Shown: one piece after another, positions 49,242-59,273 of the stretch
Layout: each line of letters begins with the position of its first letter
How positions within the stretch are numbered: position 1 is the first letter of the stretch
From: Variovorax paradoxus_P
GTDB lineage: Bacteria > Pseudomonadota > Gammaproteobacteria > Burkholderiales > Burkholderiaceae_C
Assembly: GCF_050627025.1 (NCBI RefSeq)
Contig: NZ_CP192472.1
Direction: 5' to 3' (one strand)
Length of the DNA: 64,000 nucleotides
Translations under genes and position numbers: made by a program
Notes under the pieces: generated by a model
Databases searched by the model: none
Told to the model about the DNA's origin: nothing
What the model saw: the letters and a program-made list of their open reading frames with translations, nothing else

Positions 49242-50495
49242 ATGGCCGAAATCAAGAACTACACACTCAACTTCGGTCCCCAGCATCCTGCGGCGCACGG
49301 CGTGTTGCGCCTGGTGCTCGAGCTCGACGGCGAAGTGATCCAGCGCGCCGATCCGCACATCGGCCTGTTGCACCGCGCAACCGAAAAGCTCGCCGAATCG
49401 CGCACCTTCATCCAGTCGCTGCCGTACATGGACCGCCTCGACTACGTGTCGATGATGTCCAACGAGCATGCCTACTGCCTGGCCATCGAGCGGATGATGG
49501 GCCTCGAAGTGCCGATCCGCGCGCAGTACATCCGCGTGATGTTCGCCGAGATCACCCGCCTGCTGAACCACCTGCTGTGGCTCGGCGCGCACGGCCTCGA
49601 CTGCGGCGCGATGAACATGCTCATCTATTGCTTCCGCGAGCGTGAAGACCTGTTCGACATGTACGAAGCCGTTTCCGGCGCGCGCATGCATGCGGCTTAT
49701 TTCCGTCCGGGCGGCGTCTACCGCGACCTGCCGGATGCAATGCCGCAGTACAAGGTCAGCAAGATCAAGAACGCAAAGGCCATCGAGAAGCTCAACGAGA
49801 ACCGCCAGGGCTCGCTGCTCGACTTCATCGACGACTTCTGCAAGCGCTTCCCGAAGATGGTCGACGAGTATGAAACGCTGCTCACCGACAACCGCATCTG
49901 GAAGCAGCGCACCGTGGGCATCGGCGTGGTCACGCCTGAGCGCGCGCTGAACCTCGGTTTCACCGGCCCCATGCTGCGTGGCTCGGGAGTTGAATGGGAT
50001 CTGCGCAAGAAGCAGCCCTACGACGTCTACGACCAGATGCAGTTCGACGTGCCGGTCGGCAAGACGGGCGACTGCTACGACCGTTACCTGGTGCGCGTTG
50101 AAGAAATGCGCCAGGCCAACAAGATCATCCAGCAGTGCTCGGCATGGCTGCGTGCCAACCCAGGCCCGGTCATCACCGACAACCACAAGGTTGCTGCACC
50201 CGCACGCGAATCGATGAAGGCGAACATGGAGGAACTGATCCACCATTTCAAGCTCTTCACCGAAGGCTTCCATGTGCCCGAAGGCGAGGCCTATGCCGCC
50301 GTCGAGCACCCGAAGGGCGAATTCGGCATCTATCTCGTGAGCGACGGCGCCAACAAGCCGTACCGCCTGAAGATCCGTGCGCCCGGTTTCCCGCACCTCG
50401 CCGCCCTCGACGAAATGTCGCGCGGCCACATGATCGCCGACGCTGTCGCGGTGATCGGCACGATGGACATCGTGTTCGGCGAAATCGACAGGTGA
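49242..50495 (+). CDS. nuoD: NADH-quinone oxidoreductase subunit D
   Basis: 49-kDa subunit forming the quinone-binding site with NuoB, 417 aa. NFGPQHPAAHGVLRLVLELD and the HRATEKLAESRTFIQSLPY block contain the conserved quinone-site His; the C-terminal segment ends DAVAVIGTMDIVFGEIDR. Related to [NiFe]-hydrogenase large subunits. Follows nuoC with one base between. Confidence 0.97.
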   Translation: MAEIKNYTLNFGPQHPAAHGVLRLVLELDGEVIQRADPHIGLLHRATEKLAESRTFIQSLPYMDRLDYVSMMSNEHAYCLAIERMMGLEVPIRAQYIRVMFAEITRLLNHLLWLGAHGLDCGAMNMLIYCFREREDLFDMYEAVSGARMHAAYFRPGGVYRDLPDAMPQYKVSKIKNAKAIEKLNENRQGSLLDFIDDFCKRFPKMVDEYETLLTDNRIWKQRTVGIGVVTPERALNLGFTGPMLRGSGVEWDLRKKQPYDVYDQMQFDVPVGKTGDCYDRYLVRVEEMRQANKIIQQCSAWLRANPGPVITDNHKVAAPARESMKANMEELIHHFKLFTEGFHVPEGEAYAAVEHPKGEFGIYLVSDGANKPYRLKIRAPGFPHLAALDEMSRGHMIADAVAVIGTMDIVFGEIDR

Positions 50496-50505
50496 GAAAG
50501 AGCGA

Positions 50506-51063
50506 ATGACGACTTCCTCGACCCACCATGACACGGCGCCTACGGCGCCTTCTGCTCCTCTGAAGCCCGCGATTCTCGAGCGCTTTGCACGCGAGGTCGC
50601 CAAGTACCCCGAAGCGGGCAAGCAGTCGGCCGTGATGGCCTGCCTGGCCATCGTGCAGCAGGACGAAGGCTACGTGAGCATGCAGCGCGAGCGCGAGATT
50701 GCCGAATACCTCGGCATGGCGCCCATCGCCGTGCACGAAGTCACGACCTTCTACAACATGTACAACCAGCATCCGGTGGGCAAGTTCAAGCTCAACGTGT
50801 GCACCAATCTGCCGTGCCAGCTGCGTGACGGCGTCACGGCGCTCGTTCACCTCGAGAAGAAGCTCGGCATCAAGATGGGCGAGACCACGGCCGACGGCAT
50901 GTTCACGCTGCAGCAGAGCGAATGCCTGGGCGCCTGCGCCGATTCGCCCGTGATGCTGGTCAACGACCGCACCATGTGCAGCTTCATGAGCAACGAAAAG
51001 CTCGACCAGCTCATCGACGGGCTGCGCTCGTCCACTGGAACCGCCAAGGGGGAGGCCGCATGA
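50506..51063 (+). CDS. nuoE: NADH-quinone oxidoreductase subunit E
   Basis: 24-kDa subunit with a [2Fe-2S] cluster (N1a), 185 aa. Thioredoxin-like fold with ligands in NVCTNLPCQLR and SECLGACADSPV. The Thr/Pro-rich N-terminus (about 20 residues) is variable. The stop overlaps the nuoF start (ATGA), the usual coupling of the NADH-dehydrogenase module. Confidence 0.96.
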   Translation: MTTSSTHHDTAPTAPSAPLKPAILERFAREVAKYPEAGKQSAVMACLAIVQQDEGYVSMQREREIAEYLGMAPIAVHEVTTFYNMYNQHPVGKFKLNVCTNLPCQLRDGVTALVHLEKKLGIKMGETTADGMFTLQQSECLGACADSPVMLVNDRTMCSFMSNEKLDQLIDGLRSSTGTAKGEAA

Positions 51064-52403
51064 TGTCGCCCGAACAAGTGCTCCAGCAATTCCAGGCCAC
51101 TGGCGTCCAGACCTGCTTCCATGACCGCCACATCGAGCCGCAAATCTATGCCGGCCTCGACGGCACCAACTGGCGCCTGGCCGACTACGAAGCGCGCGGC
51201 GGCTACCAGGCGCTGCGCAAGATTCTCACCGAGGGCCTCACGCCCGACCAGGTGATTGCGGAAGTGAAGGCCTCGGGCCTGCGCGGCCGCGGCGGCGCAG
51301 GCTTTCCTACCGGCCTGAAGTGGAGCTTCATGCCCCGCCAGTTTCCGGGCCAGAAGTACCTCGTCTGCAACTCGGACGAAGGCGAGCCGGGTACGTGCAA
51401 GGACCGCGACATCCTGCAGTTCAACCCGCACATCGTGATCGAAGGCATGGCCATCGCCGCGTATGCAATGGGCATCAGCGTGGGCTACAACTACATCCAC
51501 GGCGAGATCTTCCAGAGCTACGACCGCTTCGAGGAAGCCCTCGAAGAAGCGCGCGCTGCCGGCTACCTTGGCGACGGCATCATGGGCAGCACGTACAACT
51601 TCCAGTTGCATGCCGCCCACGGCTTCGGCGCCTACATCTGCGGCGAAGAAACCGCGCTGCTCGAATCGCTCGAAGGCAAGAAGGGCCAGCCGCGCTTCAA
51701 GCCGCCGTTCCCGGCCAGCTTTGGCCTCTACGGCAAGCCGACCACTATCAACAACACCGAGACTTTCGCGGCGGTGCCCTGGATCATTCGCAACGGCGGC
51801 CAAGCCTACCTCGAGTGCGGCAAGCCGAACAACGGCGGCACCAAGATCTATTCGGTGAGCGGTGACGTCGAGTTGCCCGGCAACTACGAAGTGCCCATGG
51901 GCACGCCGTTCTCCAAGCTTCTTGAGCTGGCCGGTGGCGTCCGCAAGGGGCGCACGCTCAAGGCGGTGATTCCCGGTGGATCGTCGTCGCCCGTGCTGCC
52001 CGCCTCGATCATGATGGAATGCACGATGGACTACGACTCCATCGCCAAGGCCGGCTCCATGCTGGGTTCGGGCGCGGTCATCGTCATGGACGACAGCCGG
52101 TCGATGGTCGAGTCGCTCCGGCGCCTTTCGTACTTCTACATGCACGAATCGTGCGGCCAGTGCACGCCTTGCCGCGAAGGCACGGGCTGGCTGTACCGCG
52201 TGGTGGACCGCATCCACAACGGGCAGGGCAGGGCGTCCGACATGGACCTGCTCAACTCCGTGGCAGACAACATCCAGGGCCGCACCATCTGCGCGCTCGG
52301 CGACGCGGCGGCCATGCCGGTGCGCGCCATGATCAAGCACTACCGTCACGAGTTCGAGGCCCTGATTCCGGGTTACGTCCCGAAGGCACCGGTCCAAGCC
52401 TGA
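51060..52403 (+). CDS. nuoF: NADH-quinone oxidoreductase subunit F
   Basis: 51-kDa subunit, 447 aa, binds NADH, FMN and the [4Fe-4S] cluster N3. Motifs: GRGGAGFPTGLKWSF (NADH), CNSDEGEPGTCKDRD (FMN) and ESCGQCTPCREGTGWLYR with the later ICALGDAAAMP Cys as cluster ligands. Start ATG 51060 overlaps nuoE by four bases; a second ATG is the next codon. Confidence 0.97.
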   Translation: MMSPEQVLQQFQATGVQTCFHDRHIEPQIYAGLDGTNWRLADYEARGGYQALRKILTEGLTPDQVIAEVKASGLRGRGGAGFPTGLKWSFMPRQFPGQKYLVCNSDEGEPGTCKDRDILQFNPHIVIEGMAIAAYAMGISVGYNYIHGEIFQSYDRFEEALEEARAAGYLGDGIMGSTYNFQLHAAHGFGAYICGEETALLESLEGKKGQPRFKPPFPASFGLYGKPTTINNTETFAAVPWIIRNGGQAYLECGKPNNGGTKIYSVSGDVELPGNYEVPMGTPFSKLLELAGGVRKGRTLKAVIPGGSSSPVLPASIMMECTMDYDSIAKAGSMLGSGAVIVMDDSRSMVESLRRLSYFYMHESCGQCTPCREGTGWLYRVVDRIHNGQGRASDMDLLNSVADNIQGRTICALGDAAAMPVRAMIKHYRHEFEALIPGYVPKAPVQA

Positions 52404-52423
52404 GCGCGAGAAGAAACATACTC

Positions 52424-54589
52424 ATGATCGAAATCGAACTCGACGGCAAGAAGGTCGAAGTGACCGAAGGCAGCATGGTGATGCATGCGGCCGACAAGGC
52501 GGGCACGTACATTCCGCACTTCTGCTATCACAAGAAGCTCAGCATTGCGGCCAACTGCCGCATGTGCCTGGTCGATGTGGAAAAGGCGCCCAAGCCGATG
52601 CCGGCCTGCGCGACGCCCGTCACGCAGGGCATGATCGTTCGCACCAAGAGCGAGAAGGCCATCAAGGCGCAGCAGTCGGTCATGGAGTTCCTCCTGATCA
52701 ACCATCCGCTCGATTGCCCCATTTGCGACCAGGGCGGCGAATGTCAGCTGCAAGACCTAGCCGTGGGCTACGGCGGTTCTTCTTCGCGCTACGAAGAAGA
52801 AAAGCGCGTCGTCTTCCACAAGGACGTCGGCCCGCTGATCAGCATGGAAGAAATGAGCCGCTGCATCCATTGCACGCGCTGCGTCCGCTTCGGCCAGGAA
52901 GTGGCCGGCGTGATGGAGCTCGGCATGACCCAGCGCGGCGAGCACTCCGAAATCGAAACCTTCCTCGGCGATTCGGTCGACTCCGAACTGTCGGGCAACA
53001 TGATCGACATCTGCCCGGTCGGTGCGCTCACGAGCAAGCCGTTCCGCTACAGCGCCCGCACCTGGGAGCTGTCGCGCCGCAAGTCGGTGAGCCCGCACGA
53101 TTCCACCGGCGCCAACCTGATCGTCCAGGTCAAGAACAACCGCGTGATGCGCGTGGTGCCGCTCGAGAACGAAGACGTCAACGAATGCTGGATTGCCGAC
53201 CGCGACCGCTTTTCGTACGAAGGGCTCAACGGCCCCGAACGCCTCACGCAGCCCATGCTCAAGCAGGGCGGCCAATGGCAGCAGGTCGATTGGCAGACCG
53301 CGCTCGAATACGTGGCCAATGGCCTCAAGCAGATCAAGGCCGACCACGGCGCGCAAAGCATCGGCACGCTGGTCAGCCCGCATAGCACGCTCGAAGAGCT
53401 GCAGCTTGCCGCCATGCTCACGCGTGAACTCGGCAGCGACAACATCGACTATCGCCTGCGCAATGCCGAATTCACGGCGTTCGAAGGCGTGCGCTGGCTC
53501 GGCACCTCGATTGCATCGCTCACCCAATTGCAGCGTGCATTCGTGATCGGCTCGAACCTGCGCAAGGACCATCCGCTGTTCGCGCAGCGCATCCGCCAAG
53601 CCGTGCGCAAGGGTGCGGCGCTGTCGGTTCTGACTTCGTCGAACCTGATGGCCGATCGCGAAGCGTGGGCCATGAGCGTGGCGCAGGCCGCGATCGTCGA
53701 CGCCGGCCAGTGGGTCGAAGTGCTCGCAGGCATCGCCGCCGCAATTGGCCAGACCACCGGCCAAGCGGCACCGCTCGCACCGGCAAGCGCACCCGACGCC
53801 GCGGCACAAGCCATTGCGGCTTCGCTGCTGAGCGGTGAGCGCAAGGCTATTCTTCTCGGCAATGCCGCCGCCCACCACGCGCAAGCCAGCAGCCTGCTGG
53901 CTCTTGCAAACTGGATCGGCGCGCAAACTGGCGCCACCGTCGGCTACCTGACCGAAGCTGCCAACACCGTGGGCGCGCAACTCGTAGGCGCGTTCCCCAG
54001 GAACGGCGGCCTCGATGCCGGCCGCATGCTTGCAGCCGGTTCCGGCCTCAAGGCGGTGATGCTGCTCAACACCGAACCGGTGTTCGACTCTGCTGCGGGT
54101 GCCGCAGCCGCCGATGTCATCGGCAATGCGCAAATGGTCGTCACCTTGAGCCCGTTCAAGGCCAACCTCGAATTCAGCGACGTGCTGCTGCCCATCGCGC
54201 CGTTCACCGAAACACCCGGTACCTTCGTCAACGCTGAAGGCCGCGTGCAAAGCTTCCATGCCGTCGTCAAGCCGCAAGGCGAGACGCGTCCGGCCTGGAA
54301 GGTGCTGCGCGTGCTGGCCAACTTGCTCGGCCTGCCCGGCTTTGCTTTCGAATCGACCGCAGAAGTGCTCCGCACCATCGGCGACAACGGCGCCGTGCCG
54401 GCAGATGCGCTCCGCAACGCAACAGCCGCGAAGGTGGTGGCTGCCAGTGGCGCGGTTCCCGCACCCGTGGTTGCGAGCATCTACCAACTCGACTCGATCG
54501 TGCGCCGCGCACCGTCGCTGCAACTCACCGCTGACGCGCGCAACGCAGTGACGGCAGCATCGGCCCGTGCCGAGGAGGCATTGGCATGA
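52424..54589 (+). CDS. nuoG: NADH-quinone oxidoreductase subunit G
   Basis: 75-kDa electron-wire subunit, 721 aa. An N-terminal ferredoxin-like [2Fe-2S] site (C34, C45, C48, C62) is followed by a His-ligated [4Fe-4S] motif HPLDCPICDQGGEC, a [4Fe-4S] site CIHCTRCVRFGQE with CPVGAL, then a molybdopterin-oxidoreductase-like domain without the cofactor. The length is close to mitochondrial NDUFS1 and shorter than E. coli NuoG. The stop overlaps nuoH by four bases. Confidence 0.96.
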   Translation: MIEIELDGKKVEVTEGSMVMHAADKAGTYIPHFCYHKKLSIAANCRMCLVDVEKAPKPMPACATPVTQGMIVRTKSEKAIKAQQSVMEFLLINHPLDCPICDQGGECQLQDLAVGYGGSSSRYEEEKRVVFHKDVGPLISMEEMSRCIHCTRCVRFGQEVAGVMELGMTQRGEHSEIETFLGDSVDSELSGNMIDICPVGALTSKPFRYSARTWELSRRKSVSPHDSTGANLIVQVKNNRVMRVVPLENEDVNECWIADRDRFSYEGLNGPERLTQPMLKQGGQWQQVDWQTALEYVANGLKQIKADHGAQSIGTLVSPHSTLEELQLAAMLTRELGSDNIDYRLRNAEFTAFEGVRWLGTSIASLTQLQRAFVIGSNLRKDHPLFAQRIRQAVRKGAALSVLTSSNLMADREAWAMSVAQAAIVDAGQWVEVLAGIAAAIGQTTGQAAPLAPASAPDAAAQAIAASLLSGERKAILLGNAAAHHAQASSLLALANWIGAQTGATVGYLTEAANTVGAQLVGAFPRNGGLDAGRMLAAGSGLKAVMLLNTEPVFDSAAGAAAADVIGNAQMVVTLSPFKANLEFSDVLLPIAPFTETPGTFVNAEGRVQSFHAVVKPQGETRPAWKVLRVLANLLGLPGFAFESTAEVLRTIGDNGAVPADALRNATAAKVVAASGAVPAPVVASIYQLDSIVRRAPSLQLTADARNAVTAASARAEEALA

Positions 54590-55662
54590 TCGACGCAGTG
54601 CATGCTTTCGGCCAGGGGCTGATCAACGCCGGCTGGTGGACGTCCGCAGGCTGGCCGGTGATCTGGACATTGATCAAGATCATCGTGGTCGTGCTTCCTT
54701 TGATGGGAGCCGTGGCCTACCTCACGCTGTGGGAACGCAAGGCCATCGGTTTCACGCAGATTCGCGTGGGCCCGAACCGCATCGGACCGCTGGGGCTGCT
54801 GCAGCCCATTGCCGATGCGCTCAAGCTGATGACCAAGGAAATCATTCTTCCGACGGTCGCCAACAAGGGCCTGTTCCTGCTGGGCCCGATCATGACCATC
54901 ATGCCGGCGCTCGTCGCATGGGCCGTGATTCCGTTCGGCCCCGAAATGGCACTGGCCAACATCAATGCCGGCCTGCTTTTCGTAATGGCCATCACCTCGC
55001 TCGAGGTCTACGGTGTGATCATCGCGGGCTGGGCTTCCAACTCGAAGTACGCCTTCCTGGGCGCGCTGCGCGCCTCGGCGCAGATGGTGAGCTACGAAAT
55101 CGCGATGGGCTTCTGCTTCGTCGTGGTGCTGATGGTTTCGGGCAGCCTGAACATGAGCGAAATCGTGAATGTCCAGGGCAAGGGTACCTTTGCCCAAATG
55201 GGCGTTGGGTTCCTGTCGTGGAACTGGCTGCCGCTGCTGCCGATCTTCGTCGTCTACTTCATCTCGGGCCTGGCTGAAACCAACCGCCACCCCTTCGACG
55301 TGGTCGAAGGCGAGTCCGAAATCGTTGCGGGGCACATGATCGAGTACTCGGGCATGAGCTTTGCCATGTTCTTCCTGGCCGAGTACGCCAACATGTGGCT
55401 GGTCTCGATCCTGTGCGTGGTGCTGTTCCTCGGTGGATGGCTGCCGCCGTTCGAGTTTCTGAGCTTCATTCCCGGCTGGATCTGGCTCGGTGCCAAGACT
55501 TTCTGCGTGGTCACCATGTTCCTGTGGGTTCGCTCGACGTTCCCGCGCTTCCGCTATGACCAGATCATGCGTCTGGGCTGGAAGATCTTCATTCCGGTCA
55601 CGCTCGTGTGGCTGGTCGTGGTCGGCGCCTGGATGCAGACCCCGTTCAATATCTGGAAATAA
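54586..55662 (+). CDS. nuoH: NADH-quinone oxidoreductase subunit H
   Basis: Membrane subunit ND1 homologue, 358 aa, about eight helices, connecting the quinone chamber with the proton-pumping arm. Conserved cytoplasmic-loop motifs WERKAIGFTQIRVGPNRIGP and ETNRHPFDVVEGESEIVAG are intact. Start overlaps nuoG by ATGA. Confidence 0.97.
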   Translation: MIDAVHAFGQGLINAGWWTSAGWPVIWTLIKIIVVVLPLMGAVAYLTLWERKAIGFTQIRVGPNRIGPLGLLQPIADALKLMTKEIILPTVANKGLFLLGPIMTIMPALVAWAVIPFGPEMALANINAGLLFVMAITSLEVYGVIIAGWASNSKYAFLGALRASAQMVSYEIAMGFCFVVVLMVSGSLNMSEIVNVQGKGTFAQMGVGFLSWNWLPLLPIFVVYFISGLAETNRHPFDVVEGESEIVAGHMIEYSGMSFAMFFLAEYANMWLVSILCVVLFLGGWLPPFEFLSFIPGWIWLGAKTFCVVTMFLWVRSTFPRFRYDQIMRLGWKIFIPVTLVWLVVVGAWMQTPFNIWK

Positions 55663-55679
55663 CTGGAAGCGCCAACATC

Positions 55680-56201
55680 ATGTCTGCTGCGCATACCGCA
55701 ACAACGTCGGCTCCGTTCTCGCTCAAGGATTTTCTGGGCAGCTTCATGCTGTTCGAACTGTTCAAGGGCCTGGCCATCACCGGCAAGTACGCCTTCTCCC
55801 GCAAGATCACGGTGCAGTTCCCGGAAGAGAAAACGCCGCTCTCGCCCCGTTTTCGCGGCCTGCATGCGCTGCGCCGCTACGAAAACGGTGAAGAGCGCTG
55901 CATTGCCTGCAAGCTTTGCGAGGCCGTGTGTCCTGCGCTGGCCATCACCATCGAATCCGATGTGCGCGACGACGGCTCGCGCCGCACCACGCGCTACGAC
56001 ATCGACCTGACCAAGTGCATCTTCTGCGGCTTCTGCGAAGAAAGCTGCCCGGTCGATTCGATCGTCGAAACCCACATCTTCGAATACCACGGCGAAAAAC
56101 GCGGCGACCTGTACTTCACCAAGGACATGCTTCTTGCCGTGGGCGACCGCTACGAAAAAGAAATTGCAGCGAACAAGGCGGCTGACGCCAAGTACCGCTG
56201 A
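55680..56201 (+). CDS. nuoI: NADH-quinone oxidoreductase subunit I
   Basis: 8Fe ferredoxin-like subunit, 173 aa. Two [4Fe-4S] motifs, CIACKLCEAVCP and CIFCGFCEESCP, bind clusters N6a and N6b that pass electrons to N2. The start at 55680 (MSAAHTATTSAP) was selected; the frame opening inside nuoH is not family-like. 17 bases after nuoH. Confidence 0.97.
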   Translation: MSAAHTATTSAPFSLKDFLGSFMLFELFKGLAITGKYAFSRKITVQFPEEKTPLSPRFRGLHALRRYENGEERCIACKLCEAVCPALAITIESDVRDDGSRRTTRYDIDLTKCIFCGFCEESCPVDSIVETHIFEYHGEKRGDLYFTKDMLLAVGDRYEKEIAANKAADAKYR

Positions 56202-56239
56202 TCCCGGCCAGCCCGAACCCCGTACCAATTCGAATTCCA

Positions 56240-56899
56240 ATGGACGTCAAGACCGGTCTGTTCTATCTGTTTGCCGCGGTGCTGCTGTTCGCGGCCTTCC
56301 GCGTCATTACCGCCCGCAATCCCGTGTACGCGGCGCTGTACCTGGTGCTCGCCTTCTTCCAGGCGTCCGCCATCTGGCTGCTGCTGCGCGCCGAGTTCCT
56401 GGCGATCTCGCTCGTGCTCGTCTACGTGGGGGCGGTGATGGTGCTGTTCCTGTTCGTCGTGATGATGCTGGACATCAACGTCGACGGCCTGCGGCAGGGC
56501 TTCTGGAAGCACTTTCCGCTGGCTGCCGGCGTGGGCGCACTCATTGCGCTTGAAATGGCTGCCGTGCTGATGGGCGGCTTCCGCTTGGCAGAGCCACCGC
56601 GCGCCGGGGCTGCGGCTGCAGCCAACAGCTCCAACACGCTCGAGCTCGGCAAGCTCCTGTACTCCGAGTACCTGTATCCGCTCGAAATTGCGGCCGTCAT
56701 CCTGCTTGTGGCCATCGTGGCTGCCATTGCCCTGACGCTGCGTACCCGCAAGGACAGCAAGTACGTCAACCCGTCCGACCAGGTTCGCGTGAAGGCGCGC
56801 GATCGCGTGCGCATCGTGCAGATGCAGGTTACGCGTGCCGCCGAGCCCGTAGTCGAAGCACCCGCCGATGCAGCGGCGGCAAAGGAAAACAAGGCATGA
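56240..56899 (+). CDS. nuoJ: NADH-quinone oxidoreductase subunit J
   Basis: Membrane subunit ND6 homologue, 219 aa, five helices, with the conserved region NPVYAALYLVLAFFQASAIW and VYVGAVMVLFLFVVMMLDIN (the pi-bulge helix). It carries a 50-residue charged C-terminal extension (VKARDRVRIVQMQV onward) not needed for the fold. Overlaps nuoK by four bases. Confidence 0.95.
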   Translation: MDVKTGLFYLFAAVLLFAAFRVITARNPVYAALYLVLAFFQASAIWLLLRAEFLAISLVLVYVGAVMVLFLFVVMMLDINVDGLRQGFWKHFPLAAGVGALIALEMAAVLMGGFRLAEPPRAGAAAAANSSNTLELGKLLYSEYLYPLEIAAVILLVAIVAAIALTLRTRKDSKYVNPSDQVRVKARDRVRIVQMQVTRAAEPVVEAPADAAAAKENKA

Positions 56900-57204
56900 C
56901 GCTCACGCTCGGACACTTTCTTTCGCTTGGCGCAATGCTCTTTGCGCTCTCGGTGATCGGCATTTTCCTGAACCGCAAGAACCTCATCGTGCTGCTGATG
57001 GCGATCGAGCTGATGCTGCTTGCGGTGAACATGAACTTCGTGGCGTTCTCGTACTACCTGGGCGACATGCACGGCCAGATCTTCGTGTTCTTCATCCTGA
57101 CGGTGGCTGCGGCCGAGTCGGCAATCGGTCTCGCGCTGCTGGTCTTGTTGTTCCGCAACAAATCCAACATCAACGTAGACGAACTCAACTCGCTCAAGGG
57201 TTGA
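56896..57204 (+). CDS. nuoK: NADH-quinone oxidoreductase subunit K
   Basis: Membrane subunit ND4L homologue, 102 aa, three helices. It carries the conserved Glu residues in LLMAIELMLLAVNMNFVAFS and AAAESAIGLALLVLLFR used in proton translocation. ATGA overlap with nuoJ; nuoL follows after 7 bases. Confidence 0.97.
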   Translation: MTLTLGHFLSLGAMLFALSVIGIFLNRKNLIVLLMAIELMLLAVNMNFVAFSYYLGDMHGQIFVFFILTVAAAESAIGLALLVLLFRNKSNINVDELNSLKG

Positions 57205-57211
57205 AAGCAGT

Positions 57212-59248
57212 ATGAGCGCAACCCTTTCCGCATCCACCCTGCTGGCCGTGCCGCTGGCGCCCCTGGTCGGCGCCGCCGTTGCCGGCCTGTTCGGCACAAA
57301 GTTCGGCGGCAACCACATCGGCCGCAAAGTCACGCATTCGCTGACCATCCTCGGCGTGCTGGTCGCCTTCATCATCTCGGCCATGACGCTGAAGTCGGTT
57401 GTCGTCGACGGCGCCCGCTTCAACGCCACCATCTACGAATGGATGATGGTCGGCGGCCTGAAGATGGAAGTCGGCTTTTTGGTCGACGGCCTCACCGCCA
57501 TGATGATGTGCGTGGTGACCTTCGTCTCGCTCATGGTGCACATCTACACCATCGGGTACATGGAAGAAGACGAAGGCTACAACCGCTTCTTCGCTTACAT
57601 CTCGCTGTTCACCTTCTCCATGCTGATGCTCGTCATGAGCAACAACATGCTCCAGCTGTTCTTCGGCTGGGAAGCGGTGGGCCTGGTGTCGTACCTGCTG
57701 ATCGGTTTCTGGTTCAACAAGCCCACGGCCATCTTCGCCAACATGAAGGCCTTCCTGGTCAACCGCGTGGGTGACTTCGGCTTCATTCTCGGCATTGGCC
57801 TTATCGCGGCCTATGCCGGCACGCTGAACTACGGCGAAGCGTTTGCCAAGGCCAACACGCTGGCAGGCATCACCTTTCCCGGCACCGAATGGATGCTGGT
57901 GACCGTGATCTGCATCTGCCTGTTCATCGGCGCCATGGGCAAGAGCGCGCAGTTCCCGCTGCACGTGTGGCTGCCCGATTCGATGGAAGGCCCGACGCCC
58001 ATCTCGGCGCTGATCCACGCGGCAACCATGGTGACGGCAGGCATCTTCATGGTGGCGCGCATGTCGCCGCTGTTCGAACTCAGCGACACCGCGCTCTCCT
58101 TCATCCTGGTGATCGGGGCCATCACCGCGCTGTTCATGGGTTTCCTGGGCATCATCCAGAACGACATCAAGCGCGTGGTCGCGTACTCGACGCTCTCGCA
58201 GCTCGGCTACATGACGGTGGCGCTTGGCGCCTCGGCCTATTCGGTTGCGGTGTTCCACCTGATGACGCACGCCTTCTTCAAGGCGCTGCTGTTCCTTGGC
58301 GCGGGTTCGGTGATCATCGGCATGCACCACAACCAGGACATCCGGTGGATGGGCGGTGTGCGCAAGTACATGCCCATCACCTGGATCACCTCGCTGCTGG
58401 GCTCGCTCGCGCTGATTGGCACGCCGTTCTTCTCGGGCTTCTACTCGAAGGACAGCATCATCGAAGCGGTGCACGAAAGCCACCTGTGGGGCGCCCAGTT
58501 TGCGTACTACGCCGTGCTGGCCGGCGTGTTCGTGACGGCGTTCTACTCGTTCCGCATGTATTTCCTGGTGTTCCACGGCAAGGAGCGCTACGACCAGAAC
58601 CCCGACGCGCACCACGACGACCACGCTGCGCATGGCGACGACCACGGGCATGGGCACCACGACCACAAGCCGCATGAGTCGCCGATGGTGGTGTGGCTGC
58701 CGCTGGTGCTGCTGGCCATTCCGTCGGTGGTCATCGGCTTCATGACGATCGAGCCGATGCTCTTCGGCGAGTTCTTCAAGGGCGCGATCTTCGTGGACGC
58801 TACCAAGCACCATGCCATGAAGGAACTCGGCGAAGCCTTCCATGGCCCGGTTGCAATGGCAATCCACGGATTGCAGACCCCGCCGTTCTGGCTGGCGCTG
58901 GCAGGCGTGGTTGTCTCGTACCTCATGTACATGCAGTTCCCGGCAGTGCCCGCGGCGATCAAGCGCGCGTTCGGCCCGGTCTACCGCCTGCTCGAGAACA
59001 AGTACTACCTCGACTGGATCAACGAGAACATCATCGCTCGCGGCGCGCGTGTCCTCGGCACCGGCCTGTGGAAGGGCGGCGACCAGGCGCTGATCGACGG
59101 CGCCGTGGTCAATGGTTCGTGGAAGGCCATTGGCCGCATCTCCGGTGTGGTGCGGTGGCTGCAGTCGGGCTACATCTATCACTACGCCTTCGCGATGCTG
59201 CTCGGCATCTTCATCCTGATGACGTACTTCGTCTGGTTCAAACGCTGA
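57212..59248 (+). CDS. nuoL: NADH-quinone oxidoreductase subunit L
   Basis: Terminal antiporter-like proton-pumping subunit (ND5), 678 aa, about 16 helices plus a long lateral helix at the C-terminus. Typical motifs: FFGWEAVGLVSYLLIGFW, SAQFPLHVWLPDSMEGPTPI and SALIHAATMVTAGIFMVARM with the channel lysines, glutamate and histidines. Between helices, residues about 463-490 form a His/Asp-rich loop (AHHDDHAAHGDDHGHGHHDH) that may bind metal. Confidence 0.97.
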   Translation: MSATLSASTLLAVPLAPLVGAAVAGLFGTKFGGNHIGRKVTHSLTILGVLVAFIISAMTLKSVVVDGARFNATIYEWMMVGGLKMEVGFLVDGLTAMMMCVVTFVSLMVHIYTIGYMEEDEGYNRFFAYISLFTFSMLMLVMSNNMLQLFFGWEAVGLVSYLLIGFWFNKPTAIFANMKAFLVNRVGDFGFILGIGLIAAYAGTLNYGEAFAKANTLAGITFPGTEWMLVTVICICLFIGAMGKSAQFPLHVWLPDSMEGPTPISALIHAATMVTAGIFMVARMSPLFELSDTALSFILVIGAITALFMGFLGIIQNDIKRVVAYSTLSQLGYMTVALGASAYSVAVFHLMTHAFFKALLFLGAGSVIIGMHHNQDIRWMGGVRKYMPITWITSLLGSLALIGTPFFSGFYSKDSIIEAVHESHLWGAQFAYYAVLAGVFVTAFYSFRMYFLVFHGKERYDQNPDAHHDDHAAHGDDHGHGHHDHKPHESPMVVWLPLVLLAIPSVVIGFMTIEPMLFGEFFKGAIFVDATKHHAMKELGEAFHGPVAMAIHGLQTPPFWLALAGVVVSYLMYMQFPAVPAAIKRAFGPVYRLLENKYYLDWINENIIARGARVLGTGLWKGGDQALIDGAVVNGSWKAIGRISGVVRWLQSGYIYHYAFAMLLGIFILMTYFVWFKR

Positions 59249-59273
59249 GCCCGAACGCTGGAGAAAAAGAAAA

